The notes under the pieces: model-generated
Databases searched by the model: none
Seen by the model: the letters and a program-made list of their open reading frames with translations, nothing else
What the model was told of the DNA's origin: nothing
Program-made: the position numbers and the translations under genes
Shown: one piece after another, positions 1-7,329 of the stretch
How the letters are laid out: every line of letters begins with the position of its first letter
Position numbering within the stretch: the stretch's first letter is position 1
NCBI GenBank assembly: GCA_021414165.1
Contig: JAIOPA010000266.1
Coordinates: 1-11,709, forward strand
Reading direction: 5' to 3'
Source: Candidatus Eiseniibacteriota bacterium
GTDB taxonomy: Bacteria > Eisenbacteria > RBG-16-71-46
Length of the DNA stretch: 11,709 bases

Positions 1-194
1 CGGCGCACCGACTCCTCGATCATGGTCACGCGCTCATCGGGCGTGAACAGCGACGTCTTGGCCGAGTTGTGCGCCACCGCGATCACCACTTCGTCGAACA
101 GCAGCGTGGCCCGGTGCGCCAGATCGAGATGCCCATTCGTGAACGGATCGAAGCTGCCCGGGAACAGTGCAACGCGACGCGCCTTCGAGGTCAT
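1..194 (-). CDS. coaD: Phosphopantetheine adenylyltransferase, N-terminal part (cut by window edge)
   Basis: CoaD transfers AMP from ATP to 4'-phosphopantetheine to give dephospho-CoA, the penultimate step of coenzyme A synthesis, in the cytoplasm. About 64 codons are present and the gene runs off the left edge. The N-terminus reads MTSKARRVALFPGSFDP, followed by FTNGHLDL. This is the family's nucleotide-binding entry, with the T/HxGH-type motif (TNGH) of the nucleotidyltransferase superfamily. Further on, HNSAKTSLFTPDERVTMI matches the CoaD segment after the second strand. The ATG lies inside an ATGA overlap with the stop of rsmD, which fixes the start and suggests translational coupling. 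The rsmD-coaD pair is a widespread bacterial gene order. Identification is secure; only the missing C-terminal part cannot be judged. Confidence 0.95.
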   Translation of the reverse strand, partial: MTSKARRVALFPGSFDPFTNGHLDLAHRATLLFDEVVIAVAHNSAKTSLFTPDERVTMIEESVR

Positions 195-766
195 TCCGCC
201 TCCGTGGGGGCCGGCGTGCTGCCAGCCCGGTAGACATGCACGACCGTTTCTCCGTAGCGCCGCTCGCGCTCGCGCACCAGCAGCCCCTCGACCTCGGGTA
301 CCACATCCTTGGAATGCGTCTCGAGAACCACCCGCGTGCCGCTCGCCAGTACGCCCGGCCGTCCGAGCCCGGTGAGCACCGCGCGTGCATCCGCGCCACC
401 GTAGGGCGGATCCGCGAACACCACGCTTGCAGCAGCCAGTGCATCGGCGATGCGTGCGAGCCCGGCTGGCAGCCGCACCGGCCAGATGCGCGCGCGATCG
501 GTGATCGACAGATCGGACAGATTGCGTTCGATCGCCTCGCGCGCACGCCGGTCATGGTCGACCAGATCGGCCCACTCCGCCCCGCGCGACAGCGCCTCGA
601 TGGCCAGCGCACCGCTACCGGCATACAGGTCGACCACCCGGGCGCCCTCGAGCGGTCCGAGCGCCATGAAGAGCGCTTCGCGGACACGGTCCGAGGTCGG
701 CCGGGTACGGTCGCCGTGGGGCGCGTGCAGCCGCCGTCCTCCCAGTTCACCTGCGATCACGCGCAT
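191..766 (-). CDS. rsmD: 16S rRNA (guanine-N2)-methyltransferase RsmD
   Basis: RsmD methylates N2 of a guanine (G966 in E. coli) in 16S rRNA of the small subunit, using S-adenosylmethionine. The 191-residue product has the family's landmarks: the start MRVIAGELGGRRL, the segment RPTSDRVREALF at about 22-33, the SAM-binding motif DLYAGSGAL at about 46-54, and the catalytic DPPY at 119-122. Length is normal for the family. The frame is open upstream to a TTG at 805, but RsmD proteins normally begin right at the M-R-[IV]-I-[AG]-G segment, so the ATG at 766 is preferred. No good Shine-Dalgarno sequence precedes it. The stop overlaps the coaD start by four bases. The gap to the upstream lolA-like gene is about 70 bases, so it is probably in the same transcript. 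Confidence 0.93.
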   Translation of the reverse strand: MRVIAGELGGRRLHAPHGDRTRPTSDRVREALFMALGPLEGARVVDLYAGSGALAIEALSRGAEWADLVDHDRRAREAIERNLSDLSITDRARIWPVRLPAGLARIADALAAASVVFADPPYGGADARAVLTGLGRPGVLASGTRVVLETHSKDVVPEVEGLLVRERERRYGETVVHVYRAGSTPAPTEAE

Positions 767-835
767 GGCGCGCCGAAGATGGCCGACCAGAGGCCCCAGT
801 GTCAATCGCGCGCGGCCGAGGCCCGCACGCTCATG

Positions 836-1474
836 TCACGGCATCTCAACGACTTCGAAGCCCGGCGGGGGGCTCAGCTTGAATGCGGCAGCCCCCTTCG
901 GCTTGGCGAACCGCCAGGCGGCGAGCCGGTAGACCTGCTTGCCGCCCATGCCGTCGGCCAGTTCGAGCCGGCTCGGCAGGCCGCGCGCATCCAGCCACAC
1001 GTCGGCGCTGTCGGCCGCGGCCTGCGGCGTACCGTCAATGGTGAGCCGGTAGCGGCGTGCGGCCAGCTTGCGCTCGGTCGCCCCCGTGCCGCTCACGAAC
1101 AAGCGCCACCACCGCATGGCGGCCACCGAATGGCGGGGCGTGAGCTTGATGAACTGCTTCATGGCGGGCTGCGACCACTCCCCGCCCTCGCCGCGCAACG
1201 TGATGCGTTCGCCGGTGCCGCGCACATCAAGCCGCGCCAGGTCGGGCGGCTCCAGCGCGAGCGCGCCGGTCATGGTCTCCGACAACGCCCCCGGAGGTCC
1301 CGGCACCGACCAGCTGAGCATGGCCTCGGCGCGGCCGCTACGCGCGAGCGAGGCAAGCAACGCGTGCGTGCTCTCCAACGCGGGCGCGGCGGCCTGGACC
1401 GGTGCCGCCATCATCAACAACGCGAGTGCGATGCATCCCCTGTAGGTCATCGGGATTCTTCCCCTGCGGGTCAT
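836..1474 (-). CDS. LolA-like outer-membrane lipoprotein carrier, periplasmic
   Basis: The 212-residue product starts with a signal peptide: a basic n-region (MTRRGRIPMTYRG), a hydrophobic core (CIALALLMMAAPV) and a likely signal peptidase I site after VQA. The mature part is rich in beta-strand-like segments and ends with AFKLSPPPGFEVVEMP. This resembles the C-terminus of LolA proteins (F-[KR]-[FL]-x-P-P-x-G-x-[DE]-V). LolA carries lipoproteins across the periplasm to the outer membrane. The family call rests on this tail, the size and the signal peptide, so a related LolA-fold protein with another lipid cargo is possible. Two starts are credible: ATG 1474, in an ATGA overlap with the upstream stop and preceded by GAGGAGAGG, and ATG 1450, preceded by AGGGGAAG. 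They sit in a 24-base tandem repeat (see that entry). The coupled one is used here. Confidence 0.62.
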   Translation of the reverse strand: MTRRGRIPMTYRGCIALALLMMAAPVQAAAPALESTHALLASLARSGRAEAMLSWSVPGPPGALSETMTGALALEPPDLARLDVRGTGERITLRGEGGEWSQPAMKQFIKLTPRHSVAAMRWWRLFVSGTGATERKLAARRYRLTIDGTPQAAADSADVWLDARGLPSRLELADGMGGKQVYRLAAWRFAKPKGAAAFKLSPPPGFEVVEMP

Positions 1475-1478
1475 CGGG
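1431..1478 (-). repeat. 24-base imperfect tandem repeat duplicating the start region of the lolA-like gene
   Basis: Two adjacent 24-base units (minus strand 1478-1455 and 1454-1431) agree at about 20 of 24 bases. Both begin CCCGATGACC and both contain CAGGGGA. They encode PMTRRGRI and PMTYRGCI. Each carries an ATG and a purine-rich stretch that can serve as a ribosome binding site for what follows, so the gene has two possible starts 24 bases apart. Confidence 0.75.
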
Positions 1479-2274
1479 CCTCTCCTCGGGTGTTCCACAA
1501 ACGCTGCAGATCGGGGAGCGTGAGTGTGCGTGCGTCATCGGGTGGCGACAGCGCGAACCACGACGCGCGGGCTCGCTTGGCGGCACGCAGCTCGGTGAAC
1601 TCGAGCCGGGCGCGTAACTGCCCGCCGCCATCGGCGAGTTCCAGACGAGCGGGCCATGCGTCATCGCCGCGCCCCTGCCAACCCGAGACCTTGGCGCCCA
1701 CGCTGCGGCCATCGCGCGCCACGCTCACCTCGAGTGGCCGGCCATCGTGATCCACGCGCAGCGTCCACTGCTCGTCGGCCGAACCGCGCCACGCCAGTGT
1801 CACGCCGCCCGTCGAATCGAGGCTCGCGCTGCGCCACGCGTCTCGCGGGGCGACCCAACTGGCCGACATGGCCTGCGCCAGGAAGCGCGCGGGTTCGCGC
1901 ACACCGAGCGTGTCGGCGAGTCCGCCGAATGCGAGCCCCAGGCGCTCGGCCGGCACCCATGCAATGAGTGAATCCGAACGCACCGCGACATCGGCCAGCG
2001 TGCCCAGCAGCCAACTCGCCTGCAGCCGCGCACGATCGGGGCTCGCCACACGCACGCGCAGCGTCACGCCGGGCAGCTTGCCGGTCGAGCGGCCGTCGAT
2101 GCGCAGGATGCCGCGCGCATCGCATACGGCGTAGCGCTGCTCGCGGCGCTCGGCACCCCGGCGGGCCGTGACCTCGAGCGCTTCGAGGCTCCCGGGCGGT
2201 GGCGGGGCGCACGCGCCGAGCGCGAGCGTGAGCAACAGGGCGACGCGTAGAGTCCGGCGGGTGCGGACGGTCAT
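1471..2274 (-). CDS. Putative outer-membrane lipoprotein, LolB/DUF4292-like
   Basis: The 267-residue product begins MTVRTRRTLR, then a hydrophobic stretch and the lipobox LGAC with the acylated cysteine at about residue 22. A proline-rich linker (APPPPG) follows. It is therefore a signal-peptidase-II lipoprotein. With no inner-membrane retention aspartate at +2 (alanine here), the outer membrane is likely if the E. coli rule applies. The body has beta-strand-like repeats and ends WFALSPPDDARTLTLPDLQRLW. This pattern recalls the LolA/LolB fold and the DUF4292 lipoproteins, although I cannot place the family firmly. The start overlaps the aroK stop (ATGA), and its own stop overlaps the lolA-like start (ATGA). 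That coupling to a LolA-like gene suggests a LolB-like acceptor, which is inference. Confidence 0.6.
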   Translation of the reverse strand: MTVRTRRTLRVALLLTLALGACAPPPPGSLEALEVTARRGAERREQRYAVCDARGILRIDGRSTGKLPGVTLRVRVASPDRARLQASWLLGTLADVAVRSDSLIAWVPAERLGLAFGGLADTLGVREPARFLAQAMSASWVAPRDAWRSASLDSTGGVTLAWRGSADEQWTLRVDHDGRPLEVSVARDGRSVGAKVSGWQGRGDDAWPARLELADGGGQLRARLEFTELRAAKRARASWFALSPPDDARTLTLPDLQRLWNTRGEAR

Positions 2275-2810
2275 GCCATCCCGAGGGCAGCCAGTACGGC
2301 GTCCGCGACCTCTGCAGGCGTGCGGCCGGAGGTCGCGACCCGATGATGCGCGGCCTCGGCATAGAGCGGCGTGCGCTCGGCGAGCAACGCGCGCAGCCGT
2401 GCCTCGGGATCGCCGCCCGCGAGCAACGGGCGCGTGGCGGCCGGATCGCCGCCGGTCACCCCCACACGGCGCGCGGCTTCCTCGGGCGCGACCTCCAGCC
2501 ACACCACGGTGCAGCGTTCGCGCAGCAACTGGCGATGCGCGGGATCGAGCACCACGCCACCGCCACAGGCCACCACGCGCACGCCGGAGCCCAGGGCGTC
2601 GGCGAGCAGCTCGCTCTCGCGGCGGCGGAACCATGGCTCACCCGCGCGCTCGAACAGCTCGGCCACGGTACAGCCCTCGATGGTCTCGATCATGCGATCG
2701 AGATCGGCGACCGAGGCGCCGAGACGTTCACCGAGCGCCTGGGCCACGGCGCTCTTGCCAGCGCCCATGATGCCGATGAGTGCGATGGGCCGACGATCGG
2801 AGTTGGACAT
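2271..2810 (-). CDS. aroK: Shikimate kinase
   Basis: AroK phosphorylates the 3-hydroxyl of shikimate with ATP, the fifth step of chorismate synthesis for aromatic amino acids. The 179-residue product has all the expected motifs: P-loop GIMGAGKS at 13-20; DLD at 36-38, which contacts magnesium and shikimate; FRRRESELL at 61-69 with the substrate arginine; the CGGG Walker-B-like loop at 82-85; RPLL at 127-130 in the lid; and ERTPLYAEAA near the adenine site. Length is typical. The ATG at 2810 is preceded by only a weak GAG-type ribosome site. The stop overlaps the next gene's ATG by four bases. In many proteobacteria aroK also follows pilQ (pilMNOPQ-aroK-aroB). Here pilQ precedes it too, but aroB does not follow. 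Confidence 0.95.
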   Translation of the reverse strand: MSNSDRRPIALIGIMGAGKSAVAQALGERLGASVADLDRMIETIEGCTVAELFERAGEPWFRRRESELLADALGSGVRVVACGGGVVLDPAHRQLLRERCTVVWLEVAPEEAARRVGVTGGDPAATRPLLAGGDPEARLRALLAERTPLYAEAAHHRVATSGRTPAEVADAVLAALGMA

Positions 2811-2888
2811 GACTCAAAGGTAACGGTTCGCCGCGCCCCACGGCAATCCCGGCGGCGCCCCGGGTGAATGATTGACGAGCCCCGGACG

Positions 2889-2928
2889 CACGAACGCCGC
2901 CGGGTGGCAGCACCCGGCGGCGTTCGTG
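2889..2928 (-). terminator. 18-bp perfect hairpin between pilQ and aroK
   Basis: The arms CACGAACGCCGCCGGGTG (2889-2906) and its exact complement (2911-2928) enclose a four-base loop (GCAG on the plus strand). On the minus strand the stem begins 15 bases after the pilQ stop codon. No T-run follows, so a classical intrinsic terminator is not certain. It may end the pil transcript partly, protect its 3' end, or set different levels for pil and aroK. The rest of the 133-base gap (2811-2888) holds no clear promoter. A very weak TTGCCG/TTACCT pair at 17-base spacing, close to the aroK start, is the best I see. Confidence 0.55.
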
Positions 2929-2943
2929 TACTTCGGAAGAGGC

Positions 2944-4320
2944 TTACTTCTTCTCGTCGGGCGCCGGGGCCGAGGTGTCGGCGGCGATGTCCGTCACGAG
3001 CCGCGGCGTCACGAAGATGATGAGTTCGCGGTTCGCCTTGGTCTTCGTGGTCGAGCTGAACAGCAGACCGATGAGCGGGATGTCCTTGAGGTAAGGCACA
3101 CCACGCGTGACGGTCGTCTCGTTCGTGCGGATGAGGCCGCCGATGACCGCCGTCTGGCCGTCGTCGACCATGACGCGCGTGTCGGCTTCCGACGTGTTGA
3201 TGATCAGACCGCCCTGGACCGTGGAGCCCGACGCGAGGTCGGAGACTTCCGGGTGCAGGTCCATGATGATCTTCTTCTCGGACGTCAGGTGCGGCGTCAC
3301 GCGCAGCTGGATACCGACCGTCTGCAGCTGCGAGACCGGGTTGCCGGCCACGTCCTGCACGATGAGCGGGATCTTCTGGCCGACGACGATCTTGGCTTCG
3401 CGATTGTCGACGGTCGTGATGCGCGGGTTCGAGATGATGTTCGCCTTGTTGTTGCTGGCCAGGAACTGCAGCGACGCTTCGAGGTCGCCGAAGTTGCGGA
3501 ACAGACCGATGTTCACGCGGCCAGCAGGACCGGCGACACCGGCGTCGACCCTGGAGCCCAGGATCGCGCTACCGTGCGGGCTCGTGGCCGGACGCAGCTG
3601 GATCGGGTCACCGGCACCGTCCGTGACGAACTTGGACTCGCCGATACCGTGGTTCCACTCGATGCCGATCGAGTTGACCATGCCGGCGTCGACGTCGACG
3701 AGCTTGGCCGTGATCTAGATCTGCGGCGTCTGCGAATCGAGCTGCGCCGCCATCTGCGAGACCATGTCGAGGTTGCTCGGCAGGTCCGTGATGATGAGCG
3801 AGTTCGTGCGCTTCTCGGTCTGGATCGTGCCGCGCTTCGACAGCGTGGCGCCGAGCGGCGTGGTGAGTTCGGCCGCATTCGCGTAGTTCAGCTTGACGAT
3901 GCGGGTCTCGAGCGGCACCAGCTCCTGCGTACGCGCATTCGCCGTCTCGCGCTCGACCTTCTCCGCATTCAACTTGGCCGCGTCATCGACGCGGATCACG
4001 GCACCGTCCTCGACATAGTCGAGGCCGTTCGCGCGCAGCACCGCCTTCAAGGCGTCCTGCCACGCGACATTCTTGACGGTGATGCGGACCGTCCCGCGGG
4101 CGTTCGTGCCGAGCACGATGTTCCGGCCGCTGAACTCCGCGATGGCGCGGAGCACGGTGCGCAGATCGGCACCATCCACATAGAGGCTGAAGCTACCCGT
4201 GCTCGTACGGACCAGACCGACCGTGCTACCGGCCGACGACTGAGCCATGACGGGCGCCGAGATGAAGGCGACCATCAACATCGCCCACAGGATACCGAGA
4301 CCGGCCTTCTTGGCGCTCAT
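2944..4320 (-). pseudogene. pilQ: Type IV pilus secretin PilQ, interrupted by an in-frame TAG
   Basis: PilQ forms the outer-membrane pore through which the pilus passes. The frame is continuous for 459 codons apart from one TAG at codon 202 (3717-3715). The N-part has a signal peptide (cleavage likely after VMA, residue 26), an STN domain at about 44-110 and an N1-like domain at about 137-197. The C-part resumes at once with ITAKLVDVDAGMVNSIGIEW, the usual start of the secretin core. It continues through NISNPRI-type and VPYLKDIPLIGLLF motifs to a TAA stop. Nothing is missing or repeated at the break, so one substitution from CAG (Gln) explains it. Restart at ATG 3681 would give a core without signal peptide, and no ribosome site precedes it. 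The intact protein would have 458 residues with no AMIN domains. The start overlaps the pilP stop (ATGA). Sequencing error, true loss and readthrough remain open. Confidence 0.9.
3712..3721 (-). other. In-frame amber codon within a 10-bp palindrome in pilQ
   Basis: The TAG occupies 3717-3715 and sits in GATCTAGATC, a perfect palindrome containing the rare CTAG tetranucleotide. Changing TAG to CAG restores Pro-Gln-Ile-Gln-Ile-Thr, a hydrophobic/polar alternation typical of the strand that opens the secretin core. Confidence 0.9.
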
Positions 4321-5072
4321 TGACCCTCTCCCTTCCGCACGAACGGAATCACGACCTGCTGGCTCTGACCGTCTGCCGTGACACTGACCACCAGGGCATC
4401 CCGGCGCAGTGCATCGACGACGCCATTCTGCAGCTTGTCACCCTTGCGAAGGACGTAGCTGTTGCCGCGCACGTCCTCCACCATCGCGAACTGATCCGAA
4501 GCGCCCCAGACGATGCCGACGATCTTGATGCCACCCGGATCGGGCGGCGCGTCACCACCGACATCCGCGCCCACGAACTCACCACCCACGAGCGACGTGA
4601 ACGGGTCACGACGGCCGAGTGCGTTGTACTGATACGTGACGTGCTCATCGAACTGCGCCGCCTGACGGGCCGGCTTCGGCGCGTCGTGCGTCACGGCCGT
4701 GACGACGGCCGCATTCGAACCCGAGCTGGACGCGAGACGCGTTCCGGGGCGAGCCGAGGTCTTGGCCTCCGTCGCCTCCGCATCCTCGGTGTCGTCCTCG
4801 GCCGGCTGGTCGAGATCGACGCCATCGTCCTTGGCCGCCACCGGAGTGGCGGAGACCTTCATGTCCTTGGCCGACGGAGCCGAGTCATGCTGCGTCTGCA
4901 CGAGCGCGGAGTCGTCCTGCGACGAGGCCCCACCGAGCGACACGATGCCCATGCGCACCGCGCCCACGACCGCGGTCGTGAGGACGAGCGCGATCACACC
5001 GATCACGCGCTGGACCACCGCGTTCTTCAAGCGGCCCACGAGGCCGCCTGCGAGGTCAGATCTTCCGGCCAT
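4317..5072 (-). CDS. pilP: Type IV pilus assembly protein PilP, membrane-anchored form
   Basis: PilP links the PilN/PilO inner-membrane pair to the PilQ secretin. The 251-residue product ends in a PilP domain (about 140-250): YNALGRRDPFTSL, then GIKIVGIVWG, AMVEDVRGNSYVLRKGDKL and a final VVIPF strand. The segment RRDPF followed by an I-x-G-[IV]-[VI]-W strand is characteristic. The N-terminus is unusual: there is no lipobox, but one hydrophobic helix at about 22-46 after a basic stretch. A low-complexity acidic linker (about 75-105) follows. Classical PilP is a lipoprotein, so this one seems to be held by a transmembrane helix. The ATG at 5072 overlaps the pilO end by 17 bases and is preceded by GAAGGGGG. 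The stop overlaps the pilQ ATG by four bases. Confidence 0.9.
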   Translation of the reverse strand: MAGRSDLAGGLVGRLKNAVVQRVIGVIALVLTTAVVGAVRMGIVSLGGASSQDDSALVQTQHDSAPSAKDMKVSATPVAAKDDGVDLDQPAEDDTEDAEATEAKTSARPGTRLASSSGSNAAVVTAVTHDAPKPARQAAQFDEHVTYQYNALGRRDPFTSLVGGEFVGADVGGDAPPDPGGIKIVGIVWGASDQFAMVEDVRGNSYVLRKGDKLQNGVVDALRRDALVVSVTADGQSQQVVIPFVRKGEGQ

Positions 5073-5688
5073 TGGCGGCCCCCTTCTTCGACGCGTCCGT
5101 GGTCGCCGGAGCCGGCGCGGTGTTGAGGCTGTAGGCCGACGCCGTGAACTCCGCCACGGTCGTACCCGTGTTGTCGTTACGCATGTTGGTCGTGAGCTTG
5201 AGATCCGAGACCGTCACGATGCGGCGCATGTTCGAGAGCTCGGCGAGGAACGAACCCACCGAGTGGTACTCGCCCGACACCGTGACCTTGATCGGCATCT
5301 CGGTGTGGTAGTCCGACGGCTTCATGCCCGCCGGACGGAACTGCGCGAACGTGATACCGGTCTGCTGGCCCGCGAGCGTGATCTTGCGGAGCAGCGTCGG
5401 CAGCTGCTTGTCCGTGGGCAGCAGCTCCGAGGCGAGCTCCCAGCGCTGATGCAGCTGGTCGTACTCGGCCTCGAATCGCGGAAGATCGGCGACCGACGCG
5501 CGAGCGCGCGCCAACTCGGCCGACTTCTGCTCGTACTGGGACTTCATCTCCGCGATGCGGTCGCTGCCGCTCGGGAAGGTCCAGGGCATGAGGTGCGAGA
5601 AGAAGAACACGCCCAGCGCGCCTCCGGACAGCAGGAACGCCAACAGGAGCTTCTGGACTCCCGGGCTCTTGAGATCGAGGTTGGCCAT
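5056..5688 (-). CDS. pilO: Type IV pilus inner-membrane alignment protein PilO
   Basis: PilO pairs with PilN in the inner membrane to form the alignment subcomplex of the pilus machine. The 210-residue product has a short cytoplasmic tail, one transmembrane helix at about 12-34, and a coiled-coil stretch (about 43-85, rich in Glu, Lys, Ala and Arg). The ferredoxin-like PilO domain follows, with the segments LLPTDKQLPTLLRKI, GITFAQFRP and MPIKVTVSGEYHSVGSFLAELSNM, the last being the strongest family signature. The tail is Ala/Thr-rich and basic. The ATG follows the pilN stop by 13 bases, and an AGGAGAA ribosome site overlaps that stop, as expected for coupled expression. Confidence 0.95.
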   Translation of the reverse strand: MANLDLKSPGVQKLLLAFLLSGGALGVFFFSHLMPWTFPSGSDRIAEMKSQYEQKSAELARARASVADLPRFEAEYDQLHQRWELASELLPTDKQLPTLLRKITLAGQQTGITFAQFRPAGMKPSDYHTEMPIKVTVSGEYHSVGSFLAELSNMRRIVTVSDLKLTTNMRNDNTGTTVAEFTASAYSLNTAPAPATTDASKKGAANGRKI

Positions 5689-5701
5689 GATGCGTCTTCT
5701 C

Positions 5702-6277
5702 CTAGTTCGCGCCCGGTTCGGGGCTCACCGTGCAGCTCATCTGGAACTTCACGACGTTCTTCTCACTCACCTGGCCGCGCTCCGCGAACGACAGCTCGAC
5801 GTTCGAGAACAGACCGGACCGCTCGATGCGGGACATGAAGTCCGACACCACCAGGTTCGAATAAGTGACCCCCTCCACCTGCAGGTGGTTGCTCCCATCC
5901 TGGGAGACCCCCGACAGCCAGAGGTGGTCCGGCACACACCGAGCCAACTCATCCATGAGTCGAACGCTCTGCGTGCGGCCTTTCTCCAACTTCGTGATGA
6001 TGCCCATGCGCAGGTCCAACTCGGCGCGTTCCTGCGCGAGCTGGTTGACGCGGGCGATCTGCGGCGCCAGGGCGCGCGACTCCGATTCCACCTGCTGGAT
6101 CGAGCGCTCCAGGTTCGCCATGCGAGTACGCTGGGACACCGAGGCGCCCGTGATGACGAGAGCGGCCGCCGCGAGGATCACCACCGGCAGCACCACATCG
6201 CCGACCTTGAAGTCGACGCGGGCCGCAGCCTTGCGCTGAGCCTTCTCCTCGCGCGGCAGGAGATTGACGCGGATCAT
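5702..6277 (-). CDS. pilN: Type IV pilus inner-membrane alignment protein PilN
   Basis: The 191-residue product starts MIRVNLLPREEKAQRK. This is the PilN cytoplasmic motif (I-N-L-L-P) that binds the groove of PilM. One transmembrane helix lies at about 28-47, then a coiled coil at about 52-95, then the periplasmic domain with LMDELARCVPDHLWLSGVSQ and a closing beta segment. Length and order fit the family. The ATG overlaps the pilM stop by four bases (ATGA), so PilM and PilN are translationally coupled, as suits two proteins that bind directly. It ends with TAG, which matters for judging the pilQ amber codon. Confidence 0.95.
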   Translation of the reverse strand: MIRVNLLPREEKAQRKAAARVDFKVGDVVLPVVILAAAALVITGASVSQRTRMANLERSIQQVESESRALAPQIARVNQLAQERAELDLRMGIITKLEKGRTQSVRLMDELARCVPDHLWLSGVSQDGSNHLQVEGVTYSNLVVSDFMSRIERSGLFSNVELSFAERGQVSEKNVVKFQMSCTVSPEPGAN

Positions 6278-7329
6278 CGCTTGTCCCCCTGACGGCGCAG
6301 TGCCAGACCGATGCCGACCGTGAGAAGGGGCGCCACCTTCATCACGTCCTGCCCCGCGAACAGGGCCGGGTCGTACTGGATCCGCGCGAGCGGATTCACG
6401 ATCTCGGCGTTCACACGGAAGCGCCGGTTCAAGAACTCGGTGAGTCCCGGCGTCAGCGCGCTACCGCCACACACGAGGATGCGCGTGATCGAGCCGGCCT
6501 CGCCCGCGGTGCGCAGATACGCCTGCGCGCGGTCGAGAGCGGTCGCGATGCCCTCGCACGCCTGCTCGATGACCGGCGTGACCTCGAGCCCCGGGCCCGA
6601 CTCGCCACGCACGGCAGCGGCGGCCTCGGACTGGCTCAGGTTGTACTTGCGCTGGACCGCCTCGGTGAACGTCGCACCACCGACCTGCAGGTCCTTCGTG
6701 AAGTACGGCACGCCGCCCTGCACGATGTTGATGTTCGTCATCTCCGAGCCGACGTTGAGGATCGCGACGACTTCATCGCCCGCCAGATCGTAGTTGGCCT
6801 CGATCGCGTTCTGAGCGGCGAACGAGTCGACGTCGACGATGCTCGGCTGCAGGCCGGCTTCGCGGATCAGGTCGCTGAACGACATGACCATGTCCTTCTT
6901 GGCGGCGACCAGGAGGACCTGCATCTGCTGCGGGTCGTTCGGCGCCTGCCCGAGGATCTCGAAGTCGAGCGACACGTCGTTGATGTCATACGGCACGTGC
7001 TGCTCGGCTTCCCAGTAGATCGCCTGCTGCGCGTCCTCGGCCGAGAGCTTGTTCATCGTGATCTTCTTCACGATGACCGCTCGGCCCGACACCGCGGCGA
7101 CCACACTGCGCGTCTTGATCCCACGCGACTCGAGCAGATTCGAGATCGCATCGGTGACGAGCTGGCGATCCATGATCTCGCCGTCGACGATGGCTTCGGC
7201 CAACGGCTGCGAGACGCCCCAGTTGACGAGCTTGTAGGACTTGTTGGCCTGAGCCTCGAGCTCGACCACCTTGACGCTGTGGCTGCCGATGTCCAGCCCC
7301 ACGAGCGACTGCTTCTTCCCGAAGAACAT
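6274..7329 (-). CDS. pilM: Type IV pilus actin-like ATPase PilM
   Basis: PilM is the cytoplasmic actin/FtsA-like member of the alignment complex. It binds ATP and the PilN N-terminus. The 351-residue product shows the fold's motifs: LVGLDIGSHSVKVVELE (phosphate 1) near the start, ILNVGSEMTNINIVQGG (phosphate 2), the LQVGGATFTEAVQ segment, and ILVCGGSALTPGLTEFLNRR (adenosine). The segment AEQHVPYDINDVSLDF is typical of PilM. The frame is open 15 codons further upstream, but the ATG at 7329 (MFFGKKQSLVG) is the family start and has an AGGGAG ribosome site about 10 bases before it. It is the first gene of pilMNOPQ, after a roughly 200-base spacer that probably carries regulatory sequence. Confidence 0.97.
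   Translation of the reverse strand: MFFGKKQSLVGLDIGSHSVKVVELEAQANKSYKLVNWGVSQPLAEAIVDGEIMDRQLVTDAISNLLESRGIKTRSVVAAVSGRAVIVKKITMNKLSAEDAQQAIYWEAEQHVPYDINDVSLDFEILGQAPNDPQQMQVLLVAAKKDMVMSFSDLIREAGLQPSIVDVDSFAAQNAIEANYDLAGDEVVAILNVGSEMTNINIVQGGVPYFTKDLQVGGATFTEAVQRKYNLSQSEAAAAVRGESGPGLEVTPVIEQACEGIATALDRAQAYLRTAGEAGSITRILVCGGSALTPGLTEFLNRRFRVNAEIVNPLARIQYDPALFAGQDVMKVAPLLTVGIGLALRRQGDKR

Noticed and set aside
767..805. Longer rsmD from a TTG at 805
   Set aside because: The extra 13 residues are not typical of RsmD, no ribosome site precedes the TTG, and the ATG at 766 gives the usual family start.
3715..3717. Reassignment of TAG to an amino acid, to explain the pilQ break
   Set aside because: TAG ends pilN and all three pilin genes at the family's expected C-termini, so it works as a normal stop in this genome.
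2872..4323. Long plus-strand open frames opposite pilQ, rsmD and the ABC genes
   Set aside because: They are shadows of the coding strand in GC-rich DNA, with Arg/Ala/His-rich composition, no family motifs, and well-supported genes on the other strand.
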